Source: Chlorobiaceae bacterium (lineage in GTDB: Bacteria; Bacteroidota; Ignavibacteria; UBA10030; SZUA-254). From it: a stretch of 64,000 nucleotides of DNA. The DNA is taken from positions 208,613-272,612 of the forward strand of contig PNNN01000011.1 of NCBI GenBank assembly GCA_013824245.1. The letters run 5' to 3'. Positions 18,792 through 28,630 of this stretch are shown one piece after another. The notes beneath the pieces were generated by a model that saw only the letters and a list, made by a program, of their open reading frames with translations, was not told the DNA's origin and searched no databases. Numbering within the stretch: position 1 is the first letter of the stretch; each line of letters opens with the position of its first letter. The position numbers were made by a program, and so were the translations under genes.

Positions 18792-21421
18792 TTCGTTGGC
18801 TCCATCATTGTTGAAGAATGCAAAGGTATTGTAACCCTAATCGTTGTACCAATTCCTGGTTCTCCCCGAATTTCAAATATTCCTCCCATTAAAGAGCAGC
18901 GCTCTTTCATGCCGAGAATACCGAAAGAATTTAAATTATTAAGTTCGCTTTCTTTAAATCCTGTGCCGTTATCGGTTACCTTAAAAAATATATTATCTTT
19001 GCGTTTTTCGAGCTTGACTGTAACATGTGATGCTTTTGCGTGGCGGGTGATATTTGTCAATGCCTCTTGCATTATTCTGAAAATAGCGGTTGAGACTTCT
19101 CTACCTACCTCAAAGTTTTCAGAAGAGGAGAAATAGCGGCAAGTGATTCCTGTTCTGTGTTCAAAGTCTTCTGTCTGCCATTCGATGGCGGCAGATAAAC
19201 CCATGCTATCAAGAATTGCAGGACGCAATGCCGTGGTTATCTTTCTGATGGTTTGAACCGCTGAGTCTGTAAGGTTTGAAATTGAATTTATTTTTTCAAT
19301 TAACTGAGGATTCTCCTGAAGGTTTAATATTTCCGTTAATCTTTCTTCCAAAAAAGAAATATCCATTTTTATGCCGGTTAAGGTCTGACCTAATTCATCG
19401 TGAATTTCACGCGCTATGCGCGTGCTTTCCTCTTCGCGAATCGACTGAAAACGTGCCGATAATTGTCTCATCTGCTCAAGTGATTGATTCAATTCTTCTT
19501 CAGCCCGTTTACGTCCGGTGATATCACGAACGATTGCCCACATCGACTCAGGTTTTCTGTTTTCATCCCGAATTAAAAATGTGCGTAATTCTATCGGGAA
19601 GATAGTTCCATCTTTTCTTCGATACTCTTTTTCATAAACCTCAGAAAATCCATTTGATAAAACCTGCTCGGAAACAATTTTTGATTCGTACGCATGCCAT
19701 TTTTCGGGTGTAATATCGATGTACGAAAGATTGACTATTTCTTCAGCCGTATAACCTAACATCGAAATATAGGCATTGTTAAATTCGATAATCTTGCCGT
19801 CCATATTGACGGTAGCGAACGCATCCGTCATACTTTCATGCAGGAGACGATACTTTTTTTCCGAAACCCGTAAAGCTTCCTCAGCTTCTTTGCGATCCGT
19901 TACATCGAATGCTACGCCTATTGCCGCCGGTTTCCCGCGGTATTGAATCATTCCTGCTCCAAAATCGAGCCACCGAACATCACCGTTCTTTTTAATTATT
20001 TTAAATTCGTACCGCGATGTTACCGGTTTACCCTCTATGCGAGCTATTCCGCGTGCGCGAACAAGATCACGATAATCGGGATGAATAATATCCCAAAAAT
20101 TCTTTTCCATTAATTCACTTTTACTATACCCTGTGATCGCTTCGGCTGCAGGATTGAGATAAACGTATTTATCATTTTGATAGATAACAATAGTAGCCAC
20201 GCTCGTATCGGCAACGGCTCTGAATTTTGATTCGTTTTCACGAAGATTTTCTTCGGCAATCTTTTGATCGGTTATATCACGACCTACTTCGATCACTCCT
20301 GTTATTTTTCCGGTGTCATCTTGAATAGGAACGGTTCGAAGATCCCAATACTTGCCATCACCTGTTTTAATGATTTCAGTCTCGGGTAAGCCGGTTGCCA
20401 AAGTTCTGATAACCGGACATCTTTCACAGGGGGTATTCTTTTCACACCAGATTTTATAACAAAACTCTCCGATAACTTCTGTGTTATTCTTTGACGTTAT
20501 CAATGTAACAGCTTTATTGAACCAGATAATCTTAAGGTCGACGGATAAAAGTGTAATTTTATCCGGAATTGCGTCGAGCAGAGCTTTAAATTCCTTCGAG
20601 AGCTGTTTATATTTAATCTCACTTTGATGTAATGAATCTTCCGTTTGCTTACGCTGGGTTATATCTCTGAATATTCCCATGAGATATTTTTTACCTCCCC
20701 AATAAAACGGATACGAATTTATATCGGCATAAAATACCGATTCGTCTTTTCTGATTACTGGTATGTTAAGTACGCTTGTGACTTCACCACTTGCCTGTCG
20801 TTCAAATTCTGAAATTACATGATGGAGAGATTCAGGAGGATGTATATCTGCGACCGACAGTTTTAATATTTCTTTGCTGGAATATCCTAACATGCGGCAT
20901 AGATTTGGATTACTCAGTATGAATTTTTTCGATATAATATCGGCAAGCAACATGCCGTCTGTTGCTTTTTCAAAAATGTCGCGGAACCGGGCTTCCGAAT
21001 CGTGCAAAGTTTGAACTATAATTTCCTGAGCTATCTGCGACCTTTTTTTTTTAAGGGTAACTTTTATGATGATCGAAAGGTGCTGAATGTTCTGATCTGA
21101 TTTTATTACATAATCGATGGCGCCACGTTTAATCGCTTCAATTGCGATCTGTTCTGAAATAGTGCGGGTCAAAATTATCAGCGGTAGACCCGATGAATAC
21201 GATTTAACATAATCAATGATTTTAAAATTATCATAGCCGCTAATTTGAAGATCGCTTATCACGAGATCATAGTTATCTCTTGTAAGCATCGACTCAAATT
21301 CCTTGCCTGTTTTTGCCAAGGTCAATTGAAATCCAGAATCCTTTTGCTCTAATGAAGAACGTACTAATTGCCGGTCATCGGCATTGTCATCAACATATAA
21401 TATTCGAATTGTTTCTGGCAT
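18788..21421 (-). CDS. sensor histidine kinase: N-terminal receiver, several PAS domains, HisKA_3/HATPase
   Basis: 877 aa; IRILYVDDNADDRQLV receiver; repeated PAS/PAC (GVIEVGRDITDQK, GVAFDVTDRKEAEE, AIVRDITGRKRAEEE); RIAREIHDELGQTLTGIKMDISFLEE. Confidence 0.92.
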   Translation of the reverse strand: MPETIRILYVDDNADDRQLVRSSLEQKDSGFQLTLAKTGKEFESMLTRDNYDLVISDLQISGYDNFKIIDYVKSYSSGLPLIILTRTISEQIAIEAIKRGAIDYVIKSDQNIQHLSIIIKVTLKKKRSQIAQEIIVQTLHDSEARFRDIFEKATDGMLLADIISKKFILSNPNLCRMLGYSSKEILKLSVADIHPPESLHHVISEFERQASGEVTSVLNIPVIRKDESVFYADINSYPFYWGGKKYLMGIFRDITQRKQTEDSLHQSEIKYKQLSKEFKALLDAIPDKITLLSVDLKIIWFNKAVTLITSKNNTEVIGEFCYKIWCEKNTPCERCPVIRTLATGLPETEIIKTGDGKYWDLRTVPIQDDTGKITGVIEVGRDITDQKIAEENLRENESKFRAVADTSVATIVIYQNDKYVYLNPAAEAITGYSKSELMEKNFWDIIHPDYRDLVRARGIARIEGKPVTSRYEFKIIKKNGDVRWLDFGAGMIQYRGKPAAIGVAFDVTDRKEAEEALRVSEKKYRLLHESMTDAFATVNMDGKIIEFNNAYISMLGYTAEEIVNLSYIDITPEKWHAYESKIVSEQVLSNGFSEVYEKEYRRKDGTIFPIELRTFLIRDENRKPESMWAIVRDITGRKRAEEELNQSLEQMRQLSARFQSIREEESTRIAREIHDELGQTLTGIKMDISFLEERLTEILNLQENPQLIEKINSISNLTDSAVQTIRKITTALRPAILDSMGLSAAIEWQTEDFEHRTGITCRYFSSSENFEVGREVSTAIFRIMQEALTNITRHAKASHVTVKLEKRKDNIFFKVTDNGTGFKESELNNLNSFGILGMKERCSLMGGIFEIRGEPGIGTTIRVTIPLHSSTMMEPTK

Positions 21422-21731
21422 GAACTATTACCGATTGCTTAAAATGGTATTGGATTGCACCATTTCAAATGGGTATTCAAATGAATCTAAGAAAATATGA
21501 TTGTAATAAACGATCATCTTGTTTCATCATATAATAACAATTTATATATTAAAGTTGCAACTTGGATTGAAAAGAATTAATTCGTGGTCAAAACGGTTGT
21601 TTTGTTTCCTGATCCATTTTCTGTACATTTATTTCCGTTAGAGGTATATGAAAATATTATACCTTGATCCTTTGCCTGAATTTAACTCATAATATCAAAT
21701 TTTTGTAAGAGTAAAATTATTTCTCTTTTAA

Positions 21732-23600
21732 ATGCGAATTCCCCCTGAAAAAATAGATGAAATTCGGAACTCCATCGATATAGTCGACCTCATCGGTTCA
21801 CTGATACCTTTGAAAAAAAGGGGGAAAAATTATGTCGGTTCATGCCCGTTTCATCAGGAAAAAACCCCATCCTTTAATGTTTCGCCCGAACGACAAATGT
21901 ATCATTGCTTTGGATGCGGTGTTGGAGGAAACGCAATTTCATTCGTGATGGAATACGAAAAAGTATCGTTTCCTGAAGCGGTAAAATCGCTCGCAGATCG
22001 GCTTGGTATTACTTTGCCCACAACTTCCTCTACCGACGATGGGAAGGTAAGTGAACAAGAGGAGCTTTATCAGGTTTGTAAAACTGTTGGGTTGTTCTAC
22101 TATCAATCGATGACAGAAACTTCGGAAGGGAAGATTGCGCTTGAATATTTTCGTAGAAGGGGATTCACCGATGAAACGATGAGGACATTCGGTTTGGGAT
22201 ATTCACCGAACGGTTGGGATACTCTTATTAAGTACAGTTTGGAAAAGAAGATAGAAACAGAAATGCTGGAGCGTGCAGGACTCGCCCGCCGTCGCGATGA
22301 TGGTTCTTATCACGATTACTTCCGTGGCAGAGCAATGTTTCCGATATTCTCCACAACCGGAAGAGTTTTAGGGTTTGGCGCAAGAAAACTCAGAGAAGAT
22401 GACCCACTTGGGAAGTACCTAAATTCTCCAGAAACATTGATATACAATAAAAGTAAAGTTCTTTATGGTTTATTCCAGGCGAAGGAAGAGATACGAGAGA
22501 AAGATTCTGTAATTCTTGTTGAAGGATATGCCGATTTGCTCAGCGTTTATCAAGCAGGATTCCGAAATGTTGTTGCTTCAAGCGGAACTGCGCTAACGGT
22601 GGAGCAAATTCAGCTAATCAGCCGCTACACAAAAAAGATTATAATAATGTACGATGCAGATTCTGCCGGGTCGAAAGCCGCACTGCGCGGTGTGGATTTA
22701 GTCCTCGAAAACGATCTGGATATTATGGTTGTGCCTTTACCGGAAGGAGAAGACCCCGATTCGTTTATCGTAAAGAACGGTGCAAAAGCTTTCCAGAAAT
22801 TGTTGGATAATTCTATTTCGTTTGTTGATTTTATTGCCCAAACATTTGAAAAGAATGGAATGCTGAATACGCCAGAAGGGCAGGCGCAAACAGTTCGCGC
22901 TATTATCAGAACCATTGCAAAGATGAAAGATGAGTTAAAACGAAATTTTTATATACGAAGTGTTTCTGAAAAATATAAATTATATGAAGCAACATTGTAT
23001 CGTGAGCTTGAAAAACAGACCGGTGATCTGAACAAGTATACTGCCTTTTCATCAAGACGAGATGAACAAGAAGCGGGGGAAAATATTCAGGAACGATCTG
23101 TCGTAGATTCCGAGTCGGTTCCTCCGGTCGAGCGCGATTTACTTCACTCCCTTCTTGAAGGTGATACGGAGCTGATATCGTTTGTGGCACAAGCTGTTGG
23201 AGCGGAAGAATTTCAGCATCCTGTTGCAAGATCGTTGTACATCTCGATACTTGAAAGATGGAAAGTCGGCAGATCAACAGATCCAAAGATTCTTGTGAAT
23301 GAGCTTGAAGAAGAAGCGCAAATAAAAATGGTTACTGAAATAATTTTTAGCCCATATAGCTTAAGCAGGGGATGGACCGAGCGCGGAGTTGACATCGTTC
23401 AAGGTGATCCTCGGAAAATAGCAGAAGATGCCATAACGGGTATTCGAAGGAAAACATTAGAGAAAGAGATAGAAGAGAATCAGCGTTTATTGCGAATTTC
23501 TGGTCAGCGGGGTGAAAGTAGTCTACCATATCTTGAAAATCATAAGAGATTGCTTGCAGAACTGAAAAATTTGGAGAATTTTTCTTCGAAAAATAAATAA
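21732..23600 (+). CDS. dnaG: DNA primase
   Basis: CPFHQEKTPSFNVSPERQMYHCFGCGVGGN zinc finger; VEGYADLLSVYQAGFRNVVASSGTALT Toprim. Confidence 0.96.
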   Translation: MRIPPEKIDEIRNSIDIVDLIGSLIPLKKRGKNYVGSCPFHQEKTPSFNVSPERQMYHCFGCGVGGNAISFVMEYEKVSFPEAVKSLADRLGITLPTTSSTDDGKVSEQEELYQVCKTVGLFYYQSMTETSEGKIALEYFRRRGFTDETMRTFGLGYSPNGWDTLIKYSLEKKIETEMLERAGLARRRDDGSYHDYFRGRAMFPIFSTTGRVLGFGARKLREDDPLGKYLNSPETLIYNKSKVLYGLFQAKEEIREKDSVILVEGYADLLSVYQAGFRNVVASSGTALTVEQIQLISRYTKKIIIMYDADSAGSKAALRGVDLVLENDLDIMVVPLPEGEDPDSFIVKNGAKAFQKLLDNSISFVDFIAQTFEKNGMLNTPEGQAQTVRAIIRTIAKMKDELKRNFYIRSVSEKYKLYEATLYRELEKQTGDLNKYTAFSSRRDEQEAGENIQERSVVDSESVPPVERDLLHSLLEGDTELISFVAQAVGAEEFQHPVARSLYISILERWKVGRSTDPKILVNELEEEAQIKMVTEIIFSPYSLSRGWTERGVDIVQGDPRKIAEDAITGIRRKTLEKEIEENQRLLRISGQRGESSLPYLENHKRLLAELKNLENFSSKNK

Positions 23601-23601
23601 A

Positions 23602-23629
23602 AAAGGTGACCGGGAGAGCAGTCACCTTT
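23602..23629 (+). terminator. Rho-independent terminator after dnaG
   Basis: AAAGGTGAC-cgggagagca-GTCACCTTT immediately after the dnaG stop. Confidence 0.7.
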
Positions 23630-23852
23630 GGGTTTACAGAAATGTATCTCCATGTTTTCGAAGTTTCCCTTTTTAATATGGTGAATATTGGCTTATTCAT
23701 CAAAACCACTGTGCGAAATCTCATCTATTACTTGAATAAGAAATATGAGTACTATTTAGCATTAATCGGGTAAATTGTGGAATGCCATCTTGAGGTGCGA
23801 ATAAATATTGTGTAGCTTAATTAAGACTCCATAACAGTCTCCTAATCCACCC

Positions 23853-23884
23853 AAAGGTAACACTCGTTGTTACCTTTTTTATTT
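23853..23884 (+). terminator. intrinsic terminator with no annotated upstream gene
   Basis: AAAGGTAAC-actcgtt-GTTACCTTTTTTATTTT. Confidence 0.8.
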
Positions 23885-23950
23885 TACGCCTAGATCCTCC
23901 CAATAAGTTTTATTTAATCTTAAGAGACTTCTGAAAAATTCTCACGGAGT

Positions 23951-24042
23951 CACCCTGAACGTCTCGACTGAGCTCGACGAAGTCTCGTTTCAGGGTCTAA
24001 AATTGAATAGATTCCGATCCCGCTTTTAGAGCGTGACGGAAT
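23951..24042. repeat. palindromic intergenic repeat (REP-like) cluster
   Basis: ACCCTGAA...CAGGGT around CGTCTCGACTGAGCTCGACGAAG; then ATTCCG-atccCGCTtttagAGCGtga-CGGAAT. Confidence 0.65.
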
Positions 24043-24201
24043 GACTTTGACATTTTCTGAATATTTCAGATGTTTCTCTTAATTTAAATCGAGGTTTATA
24101 GACCCTCTTTTATGATAAAAATCTCATCTTTGCAACTAATTAATAAGAGATGTATATTAAATGAAAATTTTACATAAACATTAATTCAGGGGTAACAATA
24201 A

Positions 24202-24681
24202 ATGGTACAAAACGGAAAAAATCCTGATCCAAATGATGTAAATACACAGGATGGAATTGTCAAGGCGTTGTACGAATCGTTAAGTTTTACAACCGGCAGT
24301 CAACCCGATTTTGACCGCTTTAAAACTTTATTCAGAGAACAAGCTCTTCTTGTTCCGCCGAAATCGGATAAAGCTTCGCCTCTTCATCAGATCGAAGTTG
24401 ATCTCTGGGTTAAAAAAACTGTTGAGCATATCGTACTCGACGGTATGGAACGAAAAGGTGGGCACGTAACAGAGGTTGCGCGGCGGACTTCAAAGTTTGG
24501 TGTAATAGTTCAGATATTCAGCACATTTGAATTGCGCGTTAAGGTGAATGATCCTGTGCCGGCACAACGAGGGATATATAGTATACAGTTGATGCGTGAT
24601 AATCAACGCTGGTGGATTATTTCCCTGATGTGGGAATTCGAGCGTGCCGATCTTCCGATTCCGCGCGCTTATTTAATATAA
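24202..24681 (+). CDS. conserved hypothetical protein (possible SnoaL/NTF2-like)
   Basis: 159 aa; small alpha/beta protein with ...STFELRVKVNDPVPAQRGIYSIQLMRDNQRWWIISLMWEFE. Confidence 0.55.
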   Translation: MVQNGKNPDPNDVNTQDGIVKALYESLSFTTGSQPDFDRFKTLFREQALLVPPKSDKASPLHQIEVDLWVKKTVEHIVLDGMERKGGHVTEVARRTSKFGVIVQIFSTFELRVKVNDPVPAQRGIYSIQLMRDNQRWWIISLMWEFERADLPIPRAYLI

Positions 24682-24734
24682 TATTATCGATCTGCATCGA
24701 TTGCAATTCGAGGACATTCAACGTATATTAATTT

Positions 24735-25808
24735 GTGAGTGCAAATATAAAAAGAAAGCTTGATGATAGGTTCCGGAAATTCTTAATAGTACGAACCGAT
24801 CGTATCGGCGATGTCATCCTCACTTTACCGATGGCTCATATTATTAAAAAACATTTCCCCGATGCTCATATTACAATGTTGATTAGGGAATATACATCCG
24901 ATCTGGTTATAGATAACCCAAATATCGATACCATACTTTATTATGATATGGGTGGTGAGCAAATATCATTCTTCAATCTGTTGCGTCAACTTCGTCGAGC
25001 ACGATTTGATGTTGTACTTCACACTCATCCGCGCGTCCGTCTTGCCTTTCTCACTTGGCTCGCATTAATTCCAATCCGCGTTGGAACCGGTTATCGTTTA
25101 TACTCGCTGTTATTTAACAAGAAATATTATGAACATCGGCGCAAAGGATCTTATCACGAATTAGAGTATAATCTTCATTTGCTTCGTACAATAGGATTAT
25201 CGTATGAAGATGAAAATTATCAACCGGTTTTGCAAATCTCGGAATCTTCAAAGAAACATGTAAAAAAATTATTGAATGAAAATGGAATTGAAGAAAAAGA
25301 TAGATTGATCATTCTTCATCCCGGGAGTAAAGGTTCGTCACGCGATTGGAATCCGCGAAATTTTGGTATCCTTGGAAAGTTTCTTACAGGACTTCCAAAC
25401 GTGAAAGTTGCAATTACAGGTAACGGTGAAGAACATGAATTGGTGCGAAGCGTTGCAGAAATTGCCGGGGCAAAAAGCATTCAAATTTGCAATAAAGTAT
25501 CCTTGCGCGAATTGGGCGCGCTTGCCGCTCGCGCCTCCGTCTTCGTTTCAAACTCAACAGGTCCGATCCATATTGCTGCGGCTGTGGGAACATTCGTTGT
25601 CGGATTCTATCCGCAAATCCCGCATTTAAGCGCTGCACGTTGGGGACCATATACATCCAAACGTTTAATATTCACGCCTAAAGATAAACCGCTTGATTGT
25701 AAAAAATGTTTCAGCAAGAAAGACAACTTATGCGAATGTATGAACTCTATTGAAGTTACTGATGTTTTTAATTCTATCAAATCAATTCTTCAAGAAAACA
25801 AGAAATGA
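24735..25808 (+). CDS. glycosyltransferase family 9 (heptosyltransferase-like)
   Basis: FLIVRTDRIGDVILTLPMAHIIKKHFP; IILHPGSKGSSRDWNPRNF; SNSTGPIHIAAAVGT. Confidence 0.92.
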   Translation: MSANIKRKLDDRFRKFLIVRTDRIGDVILTLPMAHIIKKHFPDAHITMLIREYTSDLVIDNPNIDTILYYDMGGEQISFFNLLRQLRRARFDVVLHTHPRVRLAFLTWLALIPIRVGTGYRLYSLLFNKKYYEHRRKGSYHELEYNLHLLRTIGLSYEDENYQPVLQISESSKKHVKKLLNENGIEEKDRLIILHPGSKGSSRDWNPRNFGILGKFLTGLPNVKVAITGNGEEHELVRSVAEIAGAKSIQICNKVSLRELGALAARASVFVSNSTGPIHIAAAVGTFVVGFYPQIPHLSAARWGPYTSKRLIFTPKDKPLDCKKCFSKKDNLCECMNSIEVTDVFNSIKSILQENKK

Positions 25809-26677
25809 ACTCGGAATCATTCTTTAAAACAAACAATAAGCGATTCAATTTATTGTTGATTGTTATTTTACTCTCAGCGTTTAACCTATCAGCACAGACG
25901 CCGAGTGTTCTAAAGTCACCGATGGTTTCTGAAAATAAAGATACATCCATAATCGCATTTCCCGATACTGTCAGGAAAGTTCAGAATAAAGCTTTTGGAC
26001 CGGGCGAGTTTTTCCGCTTCGATGTTAATTACGGATTTGTAACTGCCGGTGAAGCCACTTTGTCAATCAGCGACACAGTTTACAATAATCGTCATTGTCT
26101 GTTAGTAGAGTTTAATTTGAATTCAAAACCATTCTTCGATGCATTTTATAAAGTACGAGATCGATACATAACAATCATAGATGCAGAGGGACTCTTCCCA
26201 TGGCGTTTTGAACAGCATATCAGAGAGGGTGGATTCTCGCGCGATTTCACGGCAGAATTCGATCAAATTAAACACATTGCATTGACAACAAATGGAAAAT
26301 ATCCGATCCCTGCTTATGTGCAGGATATGATGTCGGCGTTTTATTTTACACGCACACTCGATTTTTCTAAATTCAAACCGGGAGATAAATTGCGTCTCCA
26401 AAATTTTTACAAAGATTCCACTTATGAACTCGATGTAAAGTATAAAGGAACACAAACGATTGATGTTGAAGCGGGCAAATTCAATTGCATCATAGTTGAA
26501 CCTCTCGCAAGAGAAGGAGGATTATTTAAGAATGAGGGGAAGCTGTATGTTTGGATGACAAATGATGAGCGCAAGATGCCCGTTCTTGTTACCGCAAAAA
26601 TATTGATTGGTAAAGTTGAATCGGAATTAATCGAATATCGCGGATTGGTTGGACCCCTAAAATCAAAGTTACCATAA
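25805..26677 (+). CDS. DUF3108-like secreted protein
   Basis: FGPGEFFRFDVNYGFVTAGEATLSISDTV; signal peptide; ETVDVEAGKFNCIIVEP-like segment (QTIDVEAGKFNCIIVEP). Confidence 0.75.
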   Translation: MNSESFFKTNNKRFNLLLIVILLSAFNLSAQTPSVLKSPMVSENKDTSIIAFPDTVRKVQNKAFGPGEFFRFDVNYGFVTAGEATLSISDTVYNNRHCLLVEFNLNSKPFFDAFYKVRDRYITIIDAEGLFPWRFEQHIREGGFSRDFTAEFDQIKHIALTTNGKYPIPAYVQDMMSAFYFTRTLDFSKFKPGDKLRLQNFYKDSTYELDVKYKGTQTIDVEAGKFNCIIVEPLAREGGLFKNEGKLYVWMTNDERKMPVLVTAKILIGKVESELIEYRGLVGPLKSKLP

Positions 26678-26687
26678 GGTTGGTATT

Positions 26688-27641
26688 ATGAAGAAAAAAA
26701 TTAAACCGGTTGATTTAAAAAATGTTAGAACCATTCCTCTTAATAAGAGAAAAAATAAAGTGAGCTTGGATCGCTTGGCTCGCGTTTATGATCCCCGTCG
26801 CGAAAACTTTTCCCATTTTATAAGTTCGATGCCGAGATTTCTTGTTGCGGATGATCTGCGTTCACTTGTTGATGATATTGTCAACTCTTACAAAAAGAAT
26901 AAACCTGTTATTGTAATGGCAGGTGCGCATGTTGTTAAAGTTGGGTTGTCTCCGTTGATAATCGATCTAATCAAAAAAGGAATTGTAAAATCTCTCGCTG
27001 TCAATGGAGCCGCAGTGATTCATGATGTTGAACTTGCGATGTGGGGAAAGACCTCGGAGGATGTTGAAGAAAATCTTCAGGATGGAACGTTCGGCATGTC
27101 TAAAGAGACGGGTGAATTCATCAATGGGATTTTAAAGAATGAAATAAAAAATGAAGAATGCGGTTTCGGTGAGGCGATTGGAAAAGCACTTCAACAAGCT
27201 CCTCATAAGAATATAAGTTTACTTGCAGCATGCGTGAAATATAAAATCCCGGTTACGGTGCATGTCGGTATTGGAACAGATATTATACATCAACAACCGA
27301 GCATGGATGGAGCGATAACCGGCGAGATGAGTTTCAGGGACTTCCGGTTATTTTGTGGCGTTGTTCAGCATCTCACGAACGGCGGGGTTGTTTTGAATTT
27401 TGGATCGGCAGTCATACTTCCCGAAGTTTTTCTAAAGGCGCTTACAGTGGCAAGAAATCTGGGCGCAAATGCGCGTGGATTTACAACTGCAAATTTTGAT
27501 ATGATACAGCATTACAGACCAAGAATGAATGTTGTTCAAAGACCTACAAAAAATTCGGGGAAAGGATATATGTTCACTGGACATCATGAAATCATGCTTC
27601 CCCTTTTGTGCGCTTCTATTAAGAATAAGCTGGATTCATAA
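26688..27641 (+). CDS. conserved protein, possibly deoxyhypusine-synthase-like fold
   Basis: 317 aa; VIVMAGAHVVKVGLSPLIIDLIKKGIVKSLAVNGAAVIHDVELAMWGKTSEDV; family recognised only by resemblance. Confidence 0.5.
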   Translation: MKKKIKPVDLKNVRTIPLNKRKNKVSLDRLARVYDPRRENFSHFISSMPRFLVADDLRSLVDDIVNSYKKNKPVIVMAGAHVVKVGLSPLIIDLIKKGIVKSLAVNGAAVIHDVELAMWGKTSEDVEENLQDGTFGMSKETGEFINGILKNEIKNEECGFGEAIGKALQQAPHKNISLLAACVKYKIPVTVHVGIGTDIIHQQPSMDGAITGEMSFRDFRLFCGVVQHLTNGGVVLNFGSAVILPEVFLKALTVARNLGANARGFTTANFDMIQHYRPRMNVVQRPTKNSGKGYMFTGHHEIMLPLLCASIKNKLDS

Positions 27642-27643
27642 TA

Positions 27644-28630
27644 ATGGAAGTTCAAAACGATAATCAAATGAATTTCAATATCCCCACCCAACCGAACAAA
27701 AGCGATATTCCGTTGGTTGAGCGATTAGGCATTCATCCGATACTCTTTGCAATGCTATCTCTCGGTATCATCTTCATACTTTATCAAATTATAGGCGGCG
27801 TTGTTACATTACTTATTTTTGGATTGAAGCCAACGCCCGAAAATTTAAACGGTTACCGCATCGTTACGGGTGCCGGACAAATACTCTTGATTTTATTGCC
27901 GACTTTGATACTGGTGCGATTTGCTACGTTCGAACCGAAAATATTTCTCCGTTTATCTCCCCCATCTATTAAAACGGTTATTCTATCAATAGTGGCAATT
28001 GTCTCGCTCGAACAAATGCTTCAGGTTTTTCTTGCGTTTCAGGAAAAATTGCCGTTGCCCACTGAAATGCAAAAATTGATGGATCAATTTAAACAAATGT
28101 TTGAAGAATTGTATAAATATCTTTTATCTTCATCATCCATCTCGGAATTATTTTTTGTTGTTATAATTATCGCTCTTATCCCGGCTTTCGTTGAGGAACT
28201 GCTTTTCCGTGGACTCATACAGCGAAGCATAGAAAAGTCAACCAGTCCGATGCGAAGCGCTGTCATAACTGGTATCATCTTCGGAGCTTATCATTTTAAT
28301 CCATTCTCATTCATACCGTTAGCGGCTATCGGCATTTTTCTCGGATTTCTGACTGTTCGAACAGGCAGCATTTGGACATCTGTAATCGCTCATTTTGTAA
28401 ATAATTTTCTTGCGTGTCTTGCTGTATATTTTCATCTTGACGATGATTATGTTGGTTTTGGAGAGGCATCTTCAATGTCGAATGAAATGTTATTACTTAC
28501 ATTCTGGCTGTTTGGTGTTATATTTCTTCTCTCGGTTTTTTATCTATTTAAAATAACACGATCTAAAAAATATACCCACGAGCCGGGAAATTCAGAATCA
28601 TTATCTAATAACGGAGCAAAAGATGAGTAA
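27644..28630 (+). CDS. CPBP family intramembrane metalloprotease (Abi/CAAX-like)
   Basis: EELLFRGLIQRSIEK, GIIFGAYHFNPFSFIPLAAIGIFLGFL, SVIAHFVNNFLA. Confidence 0.9.
   Translation: MEVQNDNQMNFNIPTQPNKSDIPLVERLGIHPILFAMLSLGIIFILYQIIGGVVTLLIFGLKPTPENLNGYRIVTGAGQILLILLPTLILVRFATFEPKIFLRLSPPSIKTVILSIVAIVSLEQMLQVFLAFQEKLPLPTEMQKLMDQFKQMFEELYKYLLSSSSISELFFVVIIIALIPAFVEELLFRGLIQRSIEKSTSPMRSAVITGIIFGAYHFNPFSFIPLAAIGIFLGFLTVRTGSIWTSVIAHFVNNFLACLAVYFHLDDDYVGFGEASSMSNEMLLLTFWLFGVIFLLSVFYLFKITRSKKYTHEPGNSESLSNNGAKDE

Noticed and set aside
27644-28630. CPBP protease as an abortive-infection or bacteriocin immunity gene
   Set aside because: It lies inside an apparently housekeeping operon (cdsA, rimO) with no bacteriocin or defence neighbours.
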